Assembly (NCBI GenBank): GCA_039654915.1
Contig: CM077596.1
Coordinates: forward strand, 56,170,501 to 56,234,500
DNA from: Aquilaria yunnanensis
Taxonomy: Eukaryota; Streptophyta; Magnoliopsida; Malvales; Thymelaeaceae
DNA: 64,000 nucleotides
Direction of reading: 5' to 3'
Below are positions 30,881-42,791 of the stretch, piece after piece; within the stretch, counting starts at the first letter, position 1; every line of letters starts with the position of its first letter. The notes below the pieces were generated by a model, which was not told where the DNA came from, did not search any database, and was given only the letters and a program-made list of their open reading frames with translations. The position numbers and the translations under genes are program-made.

Positions 30881-32722
30881 CGAGGTTCAAGGAGATTTCC
30901 TTAACCTCATTCCATCAATTTTCCTTCAAACGATAGGAGAGTTCCTATCGTCGAGGTTCTAAGGTAGGGCCCTTAACCTCAAAATCATCAATTTTCCTTC
31001 AAACGATAGGAGAGTTCCTATCATCGAGGTTCTAAGGTAGGACCCTTAACCTCAAAACAATCAATTTTACTTCAAGCGATAGGAGAGTTCCTATCGTCGA
31101 GGTTCTAAGGTAGGACCCTTAACCTCATTCAAACAATTTTCCTTCAAACGATAGGAGAGTTCCTATCGTCGAGGTTCTAAGGTAGGACCCTTAACCTCAA
31201 AATCATCAATTTTACTTCAAACGATAGGAGAGTTCCTATCGTCGAGGTTCTAAGGTAGGACCCTTAACCTCAAAACAATCAATTTTACTTCAAGCGATAG
31301 GAGAGTTCCTATCGTCGAGGTTCTAAGGTAGGACCCTTAACCTCAAAATCATCAATTTTACTTCAAGCGATAGGAGAGTTCCTATCGTCGAGGTTCTAAG
31401 GTAGGACCCTTAACCTCATTCAAACAATTTTCCTTCAAACGATAGGAGAGTTCCTATCGTCGAGGTTCTAAGGTAGGACCCTTAACCTCAAAATCATCAA
31501 TTTTCCTTCAAACGATAGGAGAGTTCCTATCGTCGAGGTTCTAAGGTAGGACCCTTAACCTCAAAATCATCAATTTTCCTTCAAACGATAGGAGAGTTCC
31601 TATCGTCGAGGTTCTAAGGTAGGACCCTTAATCTCAAAATCATCAATTTTTCTTCAAACGATAGGAGAGTTCCTATCGTCGAGGTTCTAAGGTAGGACCC
31701 TTAACCTCAAAATCATCAATTTTTCTTCAAACGATAGGAGAGTTCCTGTCGTCGAGGTTCTAAGGTAGGGCCCTTAACCTCAAAATCATCAATTTTCCTT
31801 CAAACGATAGGAGAGTTCCTATCGTCGAGGTTCTAAGGTAGGACCCTTAACCTCAAAATCATCAATTTTCCTTCAAACGATAGGAGAGTTCCTATCGTCG
31901 AGGTTCTAAGGTAGGACCCTTAACCTCAAAATCATCAATTTTCCTTCAAACGATAGGAGAGTTCCTGTCGTCGAGGTTCTAAGGTAGGACCCTTAACCTC
32001 AAAATCATCAATTTTCCTTCAAATGATAGGAGAGTTCCTATCGTCGAGGTTCTAAGGTGGGACCCTTAACCTCAATCATCAATTTTCCTTCAAACGATAG
32101 GAGAGTTCCTATCGTCGAGGTTCTAAGGTAGGACCCTTAACCTCAAAACAATCAATTTTCCTTCAAACGATAGGAGAGTTCCTATCGTCAAGGTTCTAAG
32201 GTAGGACCCTTAACCTCAAAACAATCAATTTTCCTTCAAACGATAGGAGAGTTCCTATCGTCAAGGTTCTAAGGTAGGACCCTTAACCTCAAAACAATCA
32301 ATTTTCCTTCAAACGATAGGAGAGTTCCTATCGTCAAGGTTCTAAGGTAGGACCCTTAACCTCAAAATCATCAATTTTCCTTCAAACGATAGGAGAGTTC
32401 CTATCGTCGAGGTTCTAAGGTAGGACCCTTAACCTCAAAACAATCAATTTTACTTCAAACGATAGGAGAGTTCCTATCGTCGAGGTTCTAAGGTAGGACC
32501 CTTAACCTCATTCAAACAATTTTCCTTCAAACGATAGGAGAGTTCCTATCGTCGAGGTTCTAAGGTAGGACCCTTAACCTCAAAATCATCAATTTTACTT
32601 CAAACGATAGGAGAGTTCCTATTGTCGAGGTTCTAAGGTAGGACCCTTAACCTCAAAGTTATCAAATTTTCCCTTCAACGATAGGAGAGTTCTTATCGCA
32701 GAGGCTCTAAAAAATTTTCCTT
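30881..32722 (+). repeat. ~73-bp tandem array, about 25 units, double hairpin
   Basis: About 25 head-to-tail units averaging 73 bp, each ACGATAGGAGAGTTCCTATC followed by GTCGAGGTTCTAAGGTAGGA, CCCTTAACCTC and a short AT spacer. Each unit has a perfect hairpin CGATAGGA-GAGT-TCCTATCG and a second stem GAGGTT...AAGG...CCTT.AACCTC. Variants (AAATCATCAATTTTCC, AAACAATCAATTTTAC, ATTCAAACAATTTTCC spacers) are interspersed, which shows repeated local duplication. Tandem repeats in the 3' untranslated region are known for Tat/Ogre elements and can seed satellite DNA. Confidence 0.93.
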
Positions 32723-32820
32723 AACCACATAGTTTAGGCGGCGAGAAGGTTCTCAATGGCTAGCTAAGACGGACGAAATTTGGTAATTACTTTGCATACA
32801 TCATGTCCCATGAAGCATGC

Positions 32821-32833
32821 AAAGGGGGGCAGC
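32821..32833 (+). other. Polypurine tract (PPT)
   Basis: AAAGGGGGGCAGC directly before the 3' LTR (TGTTGACACC). It would prime plus-strand DNA synthesis. Confidence 0.85.
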
Positions 32834-35800
32834 TGTTGACACCCAATTTCGTCCGGGTTTTTTTTAAAAAATTTTTTTTTAAAAAAAAAAAAAAAACTAA
32901 TTAAAAAAAATTATCATTATTATTATTATTATTGCTAAAAAATTTTAATTATGTTAATTAGTTTAAAATATATTTTTATTTTGAGAAGATTTGATTTAAA
33001 ATAATATATGTGTGAATATGTATGTGTTTGAAATAAAAATAAAATTTCAGGAAAAAATGACAAAAAAATTAAAAGTTTGAGGTAAAAATGACAAAATTAA
33101 GAAGTTTCAGGCAAAATTGACAAATTCTGAAAGTTCCAGGAGCATTTGGCAGTTTTTCACATAAAATTTTGAGCCTGCCGACGTTTTTGGCTCAAATTGA
33201 CAGAAAACGACAAAATTGTCAAAATCAGAAGCTTCAGGAACTTATCCAGAGGCTGAGAGACGTAAAGGACTAAAATTGTCATTTTACCAATTTAAGAGAT
33301 AAGTTTGAAATTTTTTATTAATTTATCCGTCCACAGTTCAGCTAAGCTCCTTCTATAAATACCCCCCCAAATTCAGTTCTGAACACAGAAAAAAATAGCA
33401 AAAAACTTAGAGCTCCGTTTTAAAAAAAAGAGAAAATTACAGCCCTTAGCCCCAGCCCTCTTCCCTTCTTCCCCAGAAAGCCAAATTTTTTTTTTTCACT
33501 GCTGTTCCCTCTCTCTTCCTCTCTCTCTCTCTCCGCCGTGCCCCTCGCTGCCCGCAGCCGCCGCCGTCCCTCCGCCTCGCCGCCCTCGCCGCCTCGCCAC
33601 CCCGCCGCGCCGCCAGCTGCCCCTGCCTCCCCCTCCTTTCGCGCGCGCCTTCGCGTCTCTGTTCTTCAGATTCAAAAACTTGTTTTGAAAGGTGAAACCT
33701 TGATTCCATACTTCATCTTTTCAATTTCTTTCAATTTGGTCACTAACCTTTTATTTTTGTTCCTGCAGAATAAATTACTAACCTTTTTAATTTTTACTTG
33801 TTTATTTATTTGTTAATTATTGTTATTATTACTAATCTTCTTTTTATTGTTGTTATTGACTTACTAACAACTAACTTTTAATATTATTATTGTTACTAAC
33901 CTTTTAATTTTTGCATTATTACTAACTTTTATAATTGTTGTTAACAATTAACTAACTTTTTATTATTGTTGTTAATTAATTAATTAACTTGACTAACTTT
34001 TTATTATTGTTGTTAATTAATTAATTTAATTAACTTGACTAATTTCTTTTTATTATTGTTGTTAATTAATTAAATTAATTAAACTTGGCTAAATTTTATT
34101 ATTGTTGTTAATTAATTAACTTAATTAAACTTGGCTAATTTTTATTATTGTTGTTAATTAATTAACTTAATTAAACTTGGCTAATTTTTATTATTGTTGT
34201 TAATTAATTAACTTAATTAAACTTGGCTAAATTTTATTATTGTTGTTAATTAATTAACTTAATTAAACTTGGCTAAATTTTATTATTGTTGATAATTAAT
34301 TAACTTAATTAAACTTGGCTAACTTTTATTATTGTTGTTAATTAATTAACTTTTATAATTGTTGCTAACATTTATTATTTTTTTTTTAAGTGGATGGCCA
34401 AAAAGCCCCACTTTATTAATTCTTTCTTTATATGATTTAATTTATTTAATTCACCTTTTACCCATAAATAAAAAAAACTAAAAGAAGATTATTTTGTGAT
34501 TAATTATTAAGGCTAATAAAAATTTAAAAGCCAATTATTTTATTTTTATTTTGGAATACATGTTTTATTATAACAAAGTTAACTTTTTGTTAAAATTAAT
34601 AAATAAACATGATTAAATCAATTCTTTTTAAATATTTTTTTAAAAATTCAAGAAAAATCCAATAAAATTATAAATAAAATTAATAACTAATTAAATAGTT
34701 AAAATTTAACAAAAATTAAAAATCCATGACCAAATGATCCGCCAGGATCCATGGCTTGGAAATATTTTTAAATAAAGTATATAAATAAACTTTTCTTTAT
34801 TAAAAATAAAATTTTGGGACTAATATATTAATTATTTATTAAAATAATAAAATATAACTTTTTAGTTTTCTTTATTAATAAAAAAAAATAAAAAGAGTAA
34901 AATTTTTGGGTTAATATTTTATTCAGTAATATTTTACTTATTAAAAGACATAACTTTTTGTTTCCTTTATAAAAATCTTAATCAAATAATTTCAAAATAA
35001 TACAAAGTAAAACAACAATAATTGAATTTTCTCTTAAATATTTTTGACTTATTGATATTTTCAGAAATATAAATTAAAATTAAAAAAAAAAATCTTTCAT
35101 CAAACAAAGAAGAATATAAAAATAAAAATATCAAGACTTTTTTTTAAAATACATATAAGTTTTTGGTTAAATAATCTTTTATTCCAAAATAAATTAAATA
35201 AATATCAAAACTTTTCTTCTTTTGTTTAAAATATACATATAAATTTTTGATTCTCTTAATAAAACAATTACTTTTGGTTAATCTTTTATAAAAAAAATAA
35301 AATAAAATAATAAAAAAATAATAAAAAATAAAAAAAATAAAAAAATTTTTAGTTCATGGTATATTGGCTGGAAACTGTCTCGTGCCCGCTTTTGAGCTGC
35401 TTCACCTGGTGAAGAGGGTCTGGCTGAGTAACAACGCCCCGTACCATGATCAAAATTTTTATTTTTAAACTCTCTAATTCTTTTAAATTAACTTCTTATT
35501 AAATAAAAATTAATTATTATTATTTTTTTTAATTCTTTTATAAATTAAGTAATCCTTTAAAATAATAAATATCTTTCATTAAACAAGAAAACAAAAAGAA
35601 AGATAAGAAAAATAAAAGAAAGATAAGAAAATAAAAATAAAAGAAAGATAAGAAAGAAAAGAAAAATAAAATAAAAATAAAAGAAAAGATAAGAAAAAGA
35701 AAAGAAAGAAAGAAAAGACAAGAAAAATAAAAGAAAGATAAGAAAGAAAAATAAAAGAAAGATAAGATAAAGAAAAGAAAGGAAAGATAAGAAAAAGAAA

Positions 35801-36566
35801 AGAAAGATAAAAGAAAGAAAAAGAAAAAGAAAAGAAAGAAGGAAAAGAATAAAAAAGAAAGAAAAGAAAAGAAATTAAAAGAGAATTAAAAAAAAAGTAA
35901 AAATAAGTCAAAAAGAAGAAAAAGAAAGAAAGTAAAAAAAAAAAAAAAAAAAAAAAGAAGTAAAAATATAAAGATAAATTTTTTAGTTAGTATTAAAAAT
36001 CATTCATAAACAAAAAGAATTACCATTTAAAAATTAATTTCATAATAATAAGAATTAAATAATTACGGTAAATCAATTTCCATATCCGGATGATCCGGCA
36101 GGATCTACGGTTTGGAAAATATCAAACTTTTTAAAATAAATAAATTAAATAAAAAGATAAAAATCCATATTTTTTACAATATGGATAAAATTGTTTAAAA
36201 TTTCACCAAATTCCGTGTCCAAATGACTCGGCAGAGTCCATGGTTCGGAATCAAAATCTTCCGTGTCCAAATGACTCGGCAGAGTCCATGGTTCGGAAGT
36301 ATTAAATTTTATATAAATTAATTTAAAAATCCACATCCGATTAATTCAGTTAAAATTTCTAGTTTGAAAATTAACTGAATATTTTCTAAAAGCAAAGCAA
36401 AACAAAATTAAAATCAACTAAGGTGCCAATTTTGGGCGCTATAACAAAGTTGTTTTAGCGTAACCGTACTCCCGATCCCCGAACTCTCGCAGACCAATTT
36501 TAAGGTGTCCAATCGACCTAGGTAAAACCGATTGGTGGCGACTCCAGAAAACCCGACGTTGCCACA
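32834..36566 (+). repeat. 3' LTR of the Tat/Ogre-like element (3,733 bp)
   Basis: Same content as 12371-16094. The coordinate offset is 20,463 before and 20,472 after a single 9-bp insertion near 33573-33590 (an extra CCCTCGCCG within a GCC-rich stretch). All long spurious frames in the two LTRs are identical apart from that insertion. TATA box at 33354, structured island at 35354-35449. Confidence 0.95.
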
Positions 36567-36571
36567 CTATC
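36567..36571. repeat. 5-bp target site duplication, right (CTATC)
   Basis: Exact repeat of 12366-12370. Confidence 0.93.
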
Positions 36572-38200
36572 CATGCATGTTTGATATGTTTGGGAAGTGT
36601 CCAAAGTTCATAGCAGCAAAATAGGAAATTTTCTGGGCATTTCGCAGGATTGGCAACGCGTTGCCAATCAATACCAATTCCCACAATGCGTCGCCAATAC
36701 CTCAAAAACATGCAGCATGTCGACAACTGTGGCCACATTGACACCCGATTTTGTTTTCTTCAAAACTTTTTCGCTCAGGTGTCCGATTGAGGTGATTCTA
36801 GATTCCACATGAAGCTAAGAGGGAGTATTATCACCTCCATGCCTTCACTGCACCTAGAATGGCCCAAGTTTAAAGTTATTTCAACTCAAAGTGAAGGCAA
36901 GTTTGAAAGGCAAATATGGTCACAATGGGTACCATTAGTTGGGTGCGAGGTTTAGTGCCATTAAAAGTCTTGTTGGGCTTTTGTATTTAAGGCTCGATTG
37001 TGAGAACCTTAGTGCACTTCGGTGGGTTCCAAAGAATCTAGTAAATGAGTCCAACCATGATCATTGTCATTCCACTAGTATGAACCAAGTAACGGTGAAT
37101 AGGGGATCACCATAGATGAAGGCTTAGTGCACTTGTTGCCTAGCCAAGCGGTGCCTTGAGGCCAAGTGAAAGCCTAGTGCATCCTTGGTAGGTTAAATAG
37201 GTGGAGGCTTAGTACACAAGTGACCTAATTAAGTCTAAGGACTTGAGGCGCTATGTGGAGGCCTAGTACACCTAGTGGATTTCTTACAACACAAGCAAGG
37301 AGCATCCACCATGTTCACCTGCACAATAACTAAAGGAAGGCTACGTTACTGCATTAGTCAGTAAGCTAAGGCTTACTAGGAGCGAGTTAGTGGCCAGAAC
37401 TCACTAGGCATGGAGTGACGCTCCATGAAGAGGACAAGGATGAGGAGGGGTCCTAAGGGACCTAGGTATATACGCATATATTAGACCTTCAGACTGCATT
37501 AGGCCCACAGTAGATTTCATATATTCTATATATATAAATGTCCTTAGCTTTTTGTTTGTAGGTATCCAAATCCTTTACTGGGAATCTTTGAATTCTCACT
37601 CTTTTTAGTGTTGTTGTGCAGATTTCATCTACTTGGAGCCAATGACCATAGGGCGCTTGCCGAGCTAGTGTTTTACTTGCAGGTAAACCACCAAGTGAAT
37701 CATTATTGATTCTAGTTTTACCGGTTAAGTTATTTGTGCTAACTATAGTTGTTTTGCAGCCTTGCAGAGGCTAGTGGCATAAGGATAGACATAGTCGACT
37801 ATGGATCTCAGTAGTAGTGTTCAATATACATATGTATGCTAGTTGGCTTTAATGTCTCTAGGTCGAGTAGTATTTCAGTTGCTTTTGGCCATGTGCATAG
37901 TCTTTACTTATGTAATGATGCACATGCATGATTATTACTTGTAGTAAATACATTTGTTTTTTATGCTTCGGCTTGTGTTTTAAATATGTTTTAATAAACT
38001 GCGCACAATGTTTCTGTTTATTTTCATGTTTGTTAATTAAAGTCGAAGCAGCTTAAGCATGCTGCATTTTAGGTTAATAACTAGATAGCATGAAAGGTTT
38101 TAAAATGGGACAAGTAATTAACTAACCAACTGCAACGAGCATGGGACTCCGGTTCCATAGTCTTTTTGGGATTGCCCCATCAGGGGTAGGCGATGTTACA

Positions 38201-40663
38201 TGTAAGGGAAAAAGGAAAGACAATATGAGAAAGAAGGGTAAGGAAGCTGTAGTTACAACACAGCAAAAGAAACAACATCAAAATAAACAACATAAAATGC
38301 TTGTTTTTTTTTTGTGTTGTTGGGCATAAGAATAAGCGTTATACCAATTATCACGCATAGTGTGAAAAGAAATATACGCTTTTTAATTTGGCTTGTTCTG
38401 AGGTCGGTTTAACTTCAATGCTTGGACACATATGGTGGATAGATTCTAGTACAACAACTCACATTAGTACGTTTATGTATGATTGCCTAGTTACCAACAG
38501 CCAAGTGATGGTGAAAGAAACATATGTGTGGGTGATGGTAAGTCAATGCAAATTGAAGCAATTATGATATTTAGATTATTGTTAAGAATTGAATTTTATT
38601 TTGACTTTAATGCGACTTTTTTTGTACCGTCTTTTAGATAGAATTTAGTTTTTGTTTCAATTTTGGATAAATTTGCATATTATTGTTTATTTGAAAATAA
38701 AAAATTTAGTCTTTTTCAAGCTTTAAATTTGGTTGGTACCAGTTCTTTGTCAGCTGGTGATAATCTTTATATGTTTGATACAATTACTTCACTTAATGAA
38801 ACCTTGCATACAAGTACCCAAGCTATAAAACGTAAATTAACAATGAGAATTCCTCTTTACTATAGTACAAGAGATTATGTTATGTCCCTAAGTAGAGAAT
38901 TGAAAGACTTGTGTCAGATAGAATTCTTGATTCTTTTGATTTAACAAATTTTGACATTTATGTTAATTGCAAAAAAAGGAAATAAACAAATACTAAGAGA
39001 TTATGTGCCAACAGGACTTCAAACGTCTTAGAACTAATACATATAGATATTTGTAGGTCATTCTCTATAGCCTCTTGAAATGGTCAATGATATTTTATTA
39101 CGTTCATAGACAATTTCTCACATTATGGCTACTTATATTTCATTCATCAAAAGTCCCAATCACTGGATGTATTCAAAAGTTTTAAAACTGAAGTTGAAAA
39201 TCATCTTAACAAAAGAATTAAAATTATTAAATCTGACCATGGTGGGGAATACTATGATAGATATAATGGCTCAGGTGAACAATGTTCAAGACCTTTTGCT
39301 AAGTTCTTATAAGAATGCAGTATCGTTCCATAATATACCATGCTAGGATCTCCTAGCATGAATGGCATTGCTGAAAGGCAAAATAAAAAGCTTAAGGAGA
39401 AGATAAGGAGTGTGATTAGTCATTATACCTCTTCAAAATCTCTCTAGGAAGAAGTTTTAAAAACTGTAGTTTACATACTCAACAGAGTTCCAACAAAAGT
39501 AACTATCCAAATCCCTTATGAGCTTCGGATGGGCAAGAAGCCTAATTCAAAGTACTTTTACATTTGGGGTTGTCTAGCTGAAGCTGGGTCTTATAAGCAA
39601 AATAAAACGAAACTAGACTTTAAGATAGTCAATTGTTATTTTATTGGACACTTTGAGAAATCCAAGGGTTACAAATTTTATGATCCTACATCTAAGGCAA
39701 TTTTTTATATGGGTAATGTTCATTTCTTTGAGGATGTTGAGTTTGCGGGGCAAGATAAGATTAAGGACATTGTCTTTAAAGAAGAATGTGTAATCATTCC
39801 CATGATTTCTCTTGATAATGATCAGACTTTCATTCTTTACATTGTTTAAGAAGAAAATCAAAACAATGTCAAAGAACTACCCATTCAAAATTAAGAAATT
39901 ATTCTAGAAGAACAAACTCAACAACCTCAAGAACCATGATTATATGATCTTTCTCAAAGAAAACAAGGATGACAATGAGTTGGTGGAAGATACTCCAATC
40001 AACTTTCATCAAGCCATTGAAAGTCTTGATTCTTAAAAGTGGATTGATGCCATGAATGAATAGATGAAGTTTATGAAAGACAGTGATGTTTGGGAACTTA
40101 TCTTTTTGCCTTGACGGTGCAAAACTCATTAGTTACAAATGGATATTTAAAACCAAAAAAGATTCAAAAGGTAATGTAGAGACATATAAAGCTCGTCTTG
40201 TTACGAAGGGCTTTACGTAGAAAAAAGGCATCGATTATAAAGAGATTTTCTCTCGGATCTCATTGAAAGACTCTCTCATGATAATAATAGCATTAATGGA
40301 ACATTTTGACCTTTAGTTATGTTATATGGATGTTAAGACAACGTTTCTTAATGGTAACATTAATGGGATGATCTATATGGGGCAACAAAAAATTTTTGTA
40401 TCTAGGGATGCAAAGCAAATGGTTTGCAAATTAAAGAAATCCATCTATGGTTTCAAGAAAGCTTTTTGTCATTAGTATCATAAATTTCAACAAGTTATAA
40501 TCTCATTTGGTTTTGAGATGAGTGTAGTTGATGATTATATATACCATCAGTTCAGTGGGAGTACACATATTTCTTGGTTTTATATGTCGATGATATACTT
40601 CTTTGCCAGGAATGATATAGGTATACCACATGAAACCAAGAAATTTCTACCAAAGAAATTTGA
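38201..40663 (+). pseudogene. Ty1/copia gag C-terminus, protease, integrase and RT N-terminus, decayed
   Basis: Continuation of the copia reading from 11383. A Lys-rich gag tail lies at 38206-38330 (GKRKDNMRKKGKEAV). The protease/pre-integrase region is at about 38410-38950 (HIWWIDSSTTTHIS). The integrase core is at about 39030-39500 (IKSDHGGEYY, SPSMNGIAERQNKKLKE). The integrase C-terminal segment at 39529-39849 is still open (106 residues; IWGCLAEAGSY, CYFIGHFEKSKGYKFYDPTS). The RT fingers/palm run from about 40110 to 40610 with a YVDDILL motif near 40585. Many stops and frameshifts are present. It is cut at 40663 by a solo LTR. Confidence 0.82.
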
Positions 40664-42096
40664 TGTTAGTGCTGTGCCCAGAAGCCAATCATGAGATGAT
40701 TGTATTTTGGACTTTGAGGCATGATATTTTATTGAGGTATTAATCCGATAATTATGTTTGTTGTTCTGTTTCTACGTAACATAATAAACGTAATTATAAC
40801 CTTAGAATAATGACATTCTTAAATGTCCCTGGTTTAGTATTATCGTGGAGTGGATTACAATAATACGTAAAGACTAGCGTATGTGGAAACTAATATAAGA
40901 TATGTAGTCTACATATGGGTACAAGTTGGAGAACTTGTGTACTGGATCGACTCACCATGAGAATGTTACATGGATCATTATATGAGTCTCATAAGTGATT
41001 CTCATAGTGATCATGTATATGTAGTCCTTTGACTTAAGGTCATCAAGGTTCCCTACATGTGAGTCACATACTTTGATACTTCCACTTGTTGTTCGTAACT
41101 GAGTGAACTTGAAGAAGGTCATTGGGTATGTCACATATCATGCAGAAGGTTTTGTATAATCAAGATGAGATTTGTCCCTCTTATATAACGGGAGTAATAT
41201 CTTCGAGCCTCATGATAAAGTGAGACTTAGAAAATGCATGGCCATGCTCGGATGAGTTGATGTACAATATCAATGTTATCAGTTTAAGTTCGTCTACTCA
41301 GGAATCAAAAAAACCAAAAATTGGGCTAAATGAGAGTGATACATTCCAAGTCTCGTGCTTAGTCTTGATATCTTGGACAAAGGGATAACGGCATATACGG
41401 ACAATGATCATAAAGGTTTAGTCGAATCACCGACAATCTTGTCACTTAGGTAACAATAATGTGTTGTTAGACACCATTCATTGTTTATGATCATAAATGT
41501 GATTTATGATCATTACCAACATGGTAAGAGCCTATTGGGTCACACACATAAAGCTTATTTGGATTATTTGAGTGCATCTGCTAATTTATTTGGGTTATGG
41601 TTTCATGATAATTTCGCATTAATAATTGGCCCAAAAGTTGAGCCATTATTAAGCCCGAAATTAAACTTAATTGGATTAGGGCTTTGAAACCCATTAGGCT
41701 TGAGAGTTGAGTATCACTTTAAATAAATCATATAATAAGAATTTCGCAGCTCTTGCCCTAGCATCCCAAAAGGATAAAATAAGAAGAGTTCTGAAAACCA
41801 GCCACACTCTTCTCTTGCCATTCCTTAGAGGATGCAAGCTAGCACTATGGATGTAAGAGAAACGCATCTGCCAGGATGTGGTGGACACATAGTGATCCCA
41901 AGAGGCTCGTGTGGATACCATAGAGAGCTTGAACACGTCAAATGTTCAAGTTTTGTGGTTCGACTCAACAATTGGGTAAAAAATCTCAACTGAGCTAGTT
42001 ATAAAATTTTGAGCACCCAATTTACTCGGTTTCACTTGGATCCAAGAGGGTTTCGGTTATATTCCGCTGTGCTTGCTTGGCTCCCAAAAGCCTACA
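40664..42096 (+). mobile_element. Solo LTR (1,433 bp) inside the copia RT
   Basis: Begins TGTTAGTGCTG and ends AAGCCTACA. The flanks TTTGA (40659-40663) and TTTAA (42097-42101) match at 4 of 5 bases. The copia RT reading stops at the left flank and continues at the right flank (KMKDLGEASFVLG), which supports both edges. It is non-coding, with a TATA-like TTATATAAC near 41180. Possibly the LTR of another copia-type element. Confidence 0.65.
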
Positions 42097-42101
42097 TTTA
42101 A

Positions 42102-42456
42102 GATGAAAGATCTTGGTGAAGCTTCTTTTGTGTTAGGTATATAAATACACTGGGATCACTCTAGAGGCATTATGAGGTTATCACAAAAAAGTTATTACCT
42201 AAAAGGTTTGGCACACAGGACTATAAACCAGGGGACACTCCTGTGGCTAAAGGAGATAAATTTAGTCTTAATCAATGTCCTAAGAATGATTATAAAGCTA
42301 AAGAAATGAAAAATATTCCTTATGCCTCAGCCATAGGAAGTTTGATGTATGCTCAAGTTTGTACGCAACCAAATATTGCGTCATTATTAGGATGCTAGAT
42401 AGATATTTAAGTAATCCTTGAATGGATCATTGGAAGGCAGCTAAACGGGTTATATG
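42102..42456 (+). pseudogene. Ty1/copia RT thumb/RNase H start, decayed
   Basis: Fragments KMKDLGEASFVLG, QKSYYLKGL, SAIGSLMYAQVC-like and MDHWKAAKRV in the copia order, with stops. It is cut at 42456 and resumes at about 49452 with YL*RIKDYMLTYKR-like sequence, continuing the same protein. Confidence 0.75.
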
Positions 42457-42534
42457 CACAACTAAATTTCAGCCATTTTCCAAAAGGTACGTATGTATCA
42501 TATATATATATATATATAATGTATCATAATAATA

Positions 42535-42791
42535 ATAATAATAATAACAATACCTATTTCTCACAAAAGTTGTCCTCTTTACTATTCACAGTAATAATAA
42601 ATGATTTTATTTCTTTTAAAATTTATCATAAAAATATGAACTTTTTACATGAAAATGAAACTTTAAAGATTATTGTTTCTAAATATTATTTTTTAGAATT
42701 TTTTTCAATTCATATTAATATAAATATGTTTAAATCAAACTTTAGTTAAAAAATATAAAAGGGACAGCTAATATGAAACGGAGGGAGTATT
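42535..42791. mobile_element. Stowaway-like MITE fragment
   Basis: The right end reads GAAACGGAGGGAGTA, the reverse complement of the TACTCCCTCCGTTTC terminus typical of Stowaway (Tc1/mariner) MITEs. The interior (TGTCCTCTTTACTATTCACA, AAAATTTATCATAAAAATAT) is also typical. A matching left terminus is not clear because an ATA/ATAT repeat lies there. Confidence 0.55.

Larger units (their letters stand above)
12371..36566 (+). mobile_element. Tat/Ogre-like Ty3/gypsy retrotransposon, 24.2 kb, intact, with accessory genes
   Basis: Complete element: 5' LTR, PBS, ORF1, gag-pro, intron, RT-RNaseH-aRNaseH-integrase, three Cys-rich accessory genes, LOG gene, 73-bp repeat array, PPT and 3' LTR, bounded by CTATC duplications. 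Features pointing to the Tat clade (which includes Ogre) are the extra ORF upstream of gag, the second RNase H domain before integrase, the intron between protease and RT, the great length and the tandem repeats in the 3' untranslated region. All main frames are open. The LTRs differ by a single 9-bp indel in what I compared, so insertion is recent and the copy may be competent. The accessory region between 26.9 and 30.4 kb is not part of the usual element plan. Confidence 0.93.
11384..38200. mobile_element. Probable solo LTR (about 2.6 kb net), itself split by the 24-kb element
   Basis: It begins TGTTTTGGCCCTC at 11384 and ends GGCGATGTTACA at 38200, a TG...CA pair. The flanks TCTAA (11379-11383) and TGTAA (38201-38205) match at 4 of 5 bases. 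Removing the Tat/Ogre-like insertion and one CTATC copy leaves 987 + 1,629 = 2,616 bp without coding frames. A TATA-like TATATAAATG lies near 37530. The copia gag reading resumes just after it, which supports the boundary. It is probably the LTR of a Ty3/gypsy element left after LTR-LTR recombination. No second LTR is present. Confidence 0.5.

Noticed and set aside
30950..32660. Partial resemblance of TTCTAAGGTAGG to a homing-endonuclease (I-CeuI/rRNA) site
   Set aside because: Only about ten bases fit and flanking rRNA sequence is absent. It is part of the repeat monomer.
30881..32722. CRISPR-like array (regular repeats with spacers)
   Set aside because: The spacers are near-identical AT stretches rather than unique sequences, the context is a plant retrotransposon, and no cas genes exist. 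It is a tandem repeat.
40664..42096. A host gene inside the copia RT
   Set aside because: No coding frame, TG...CA ends and near-matching 5-bp flanks indicate a solo LTR.
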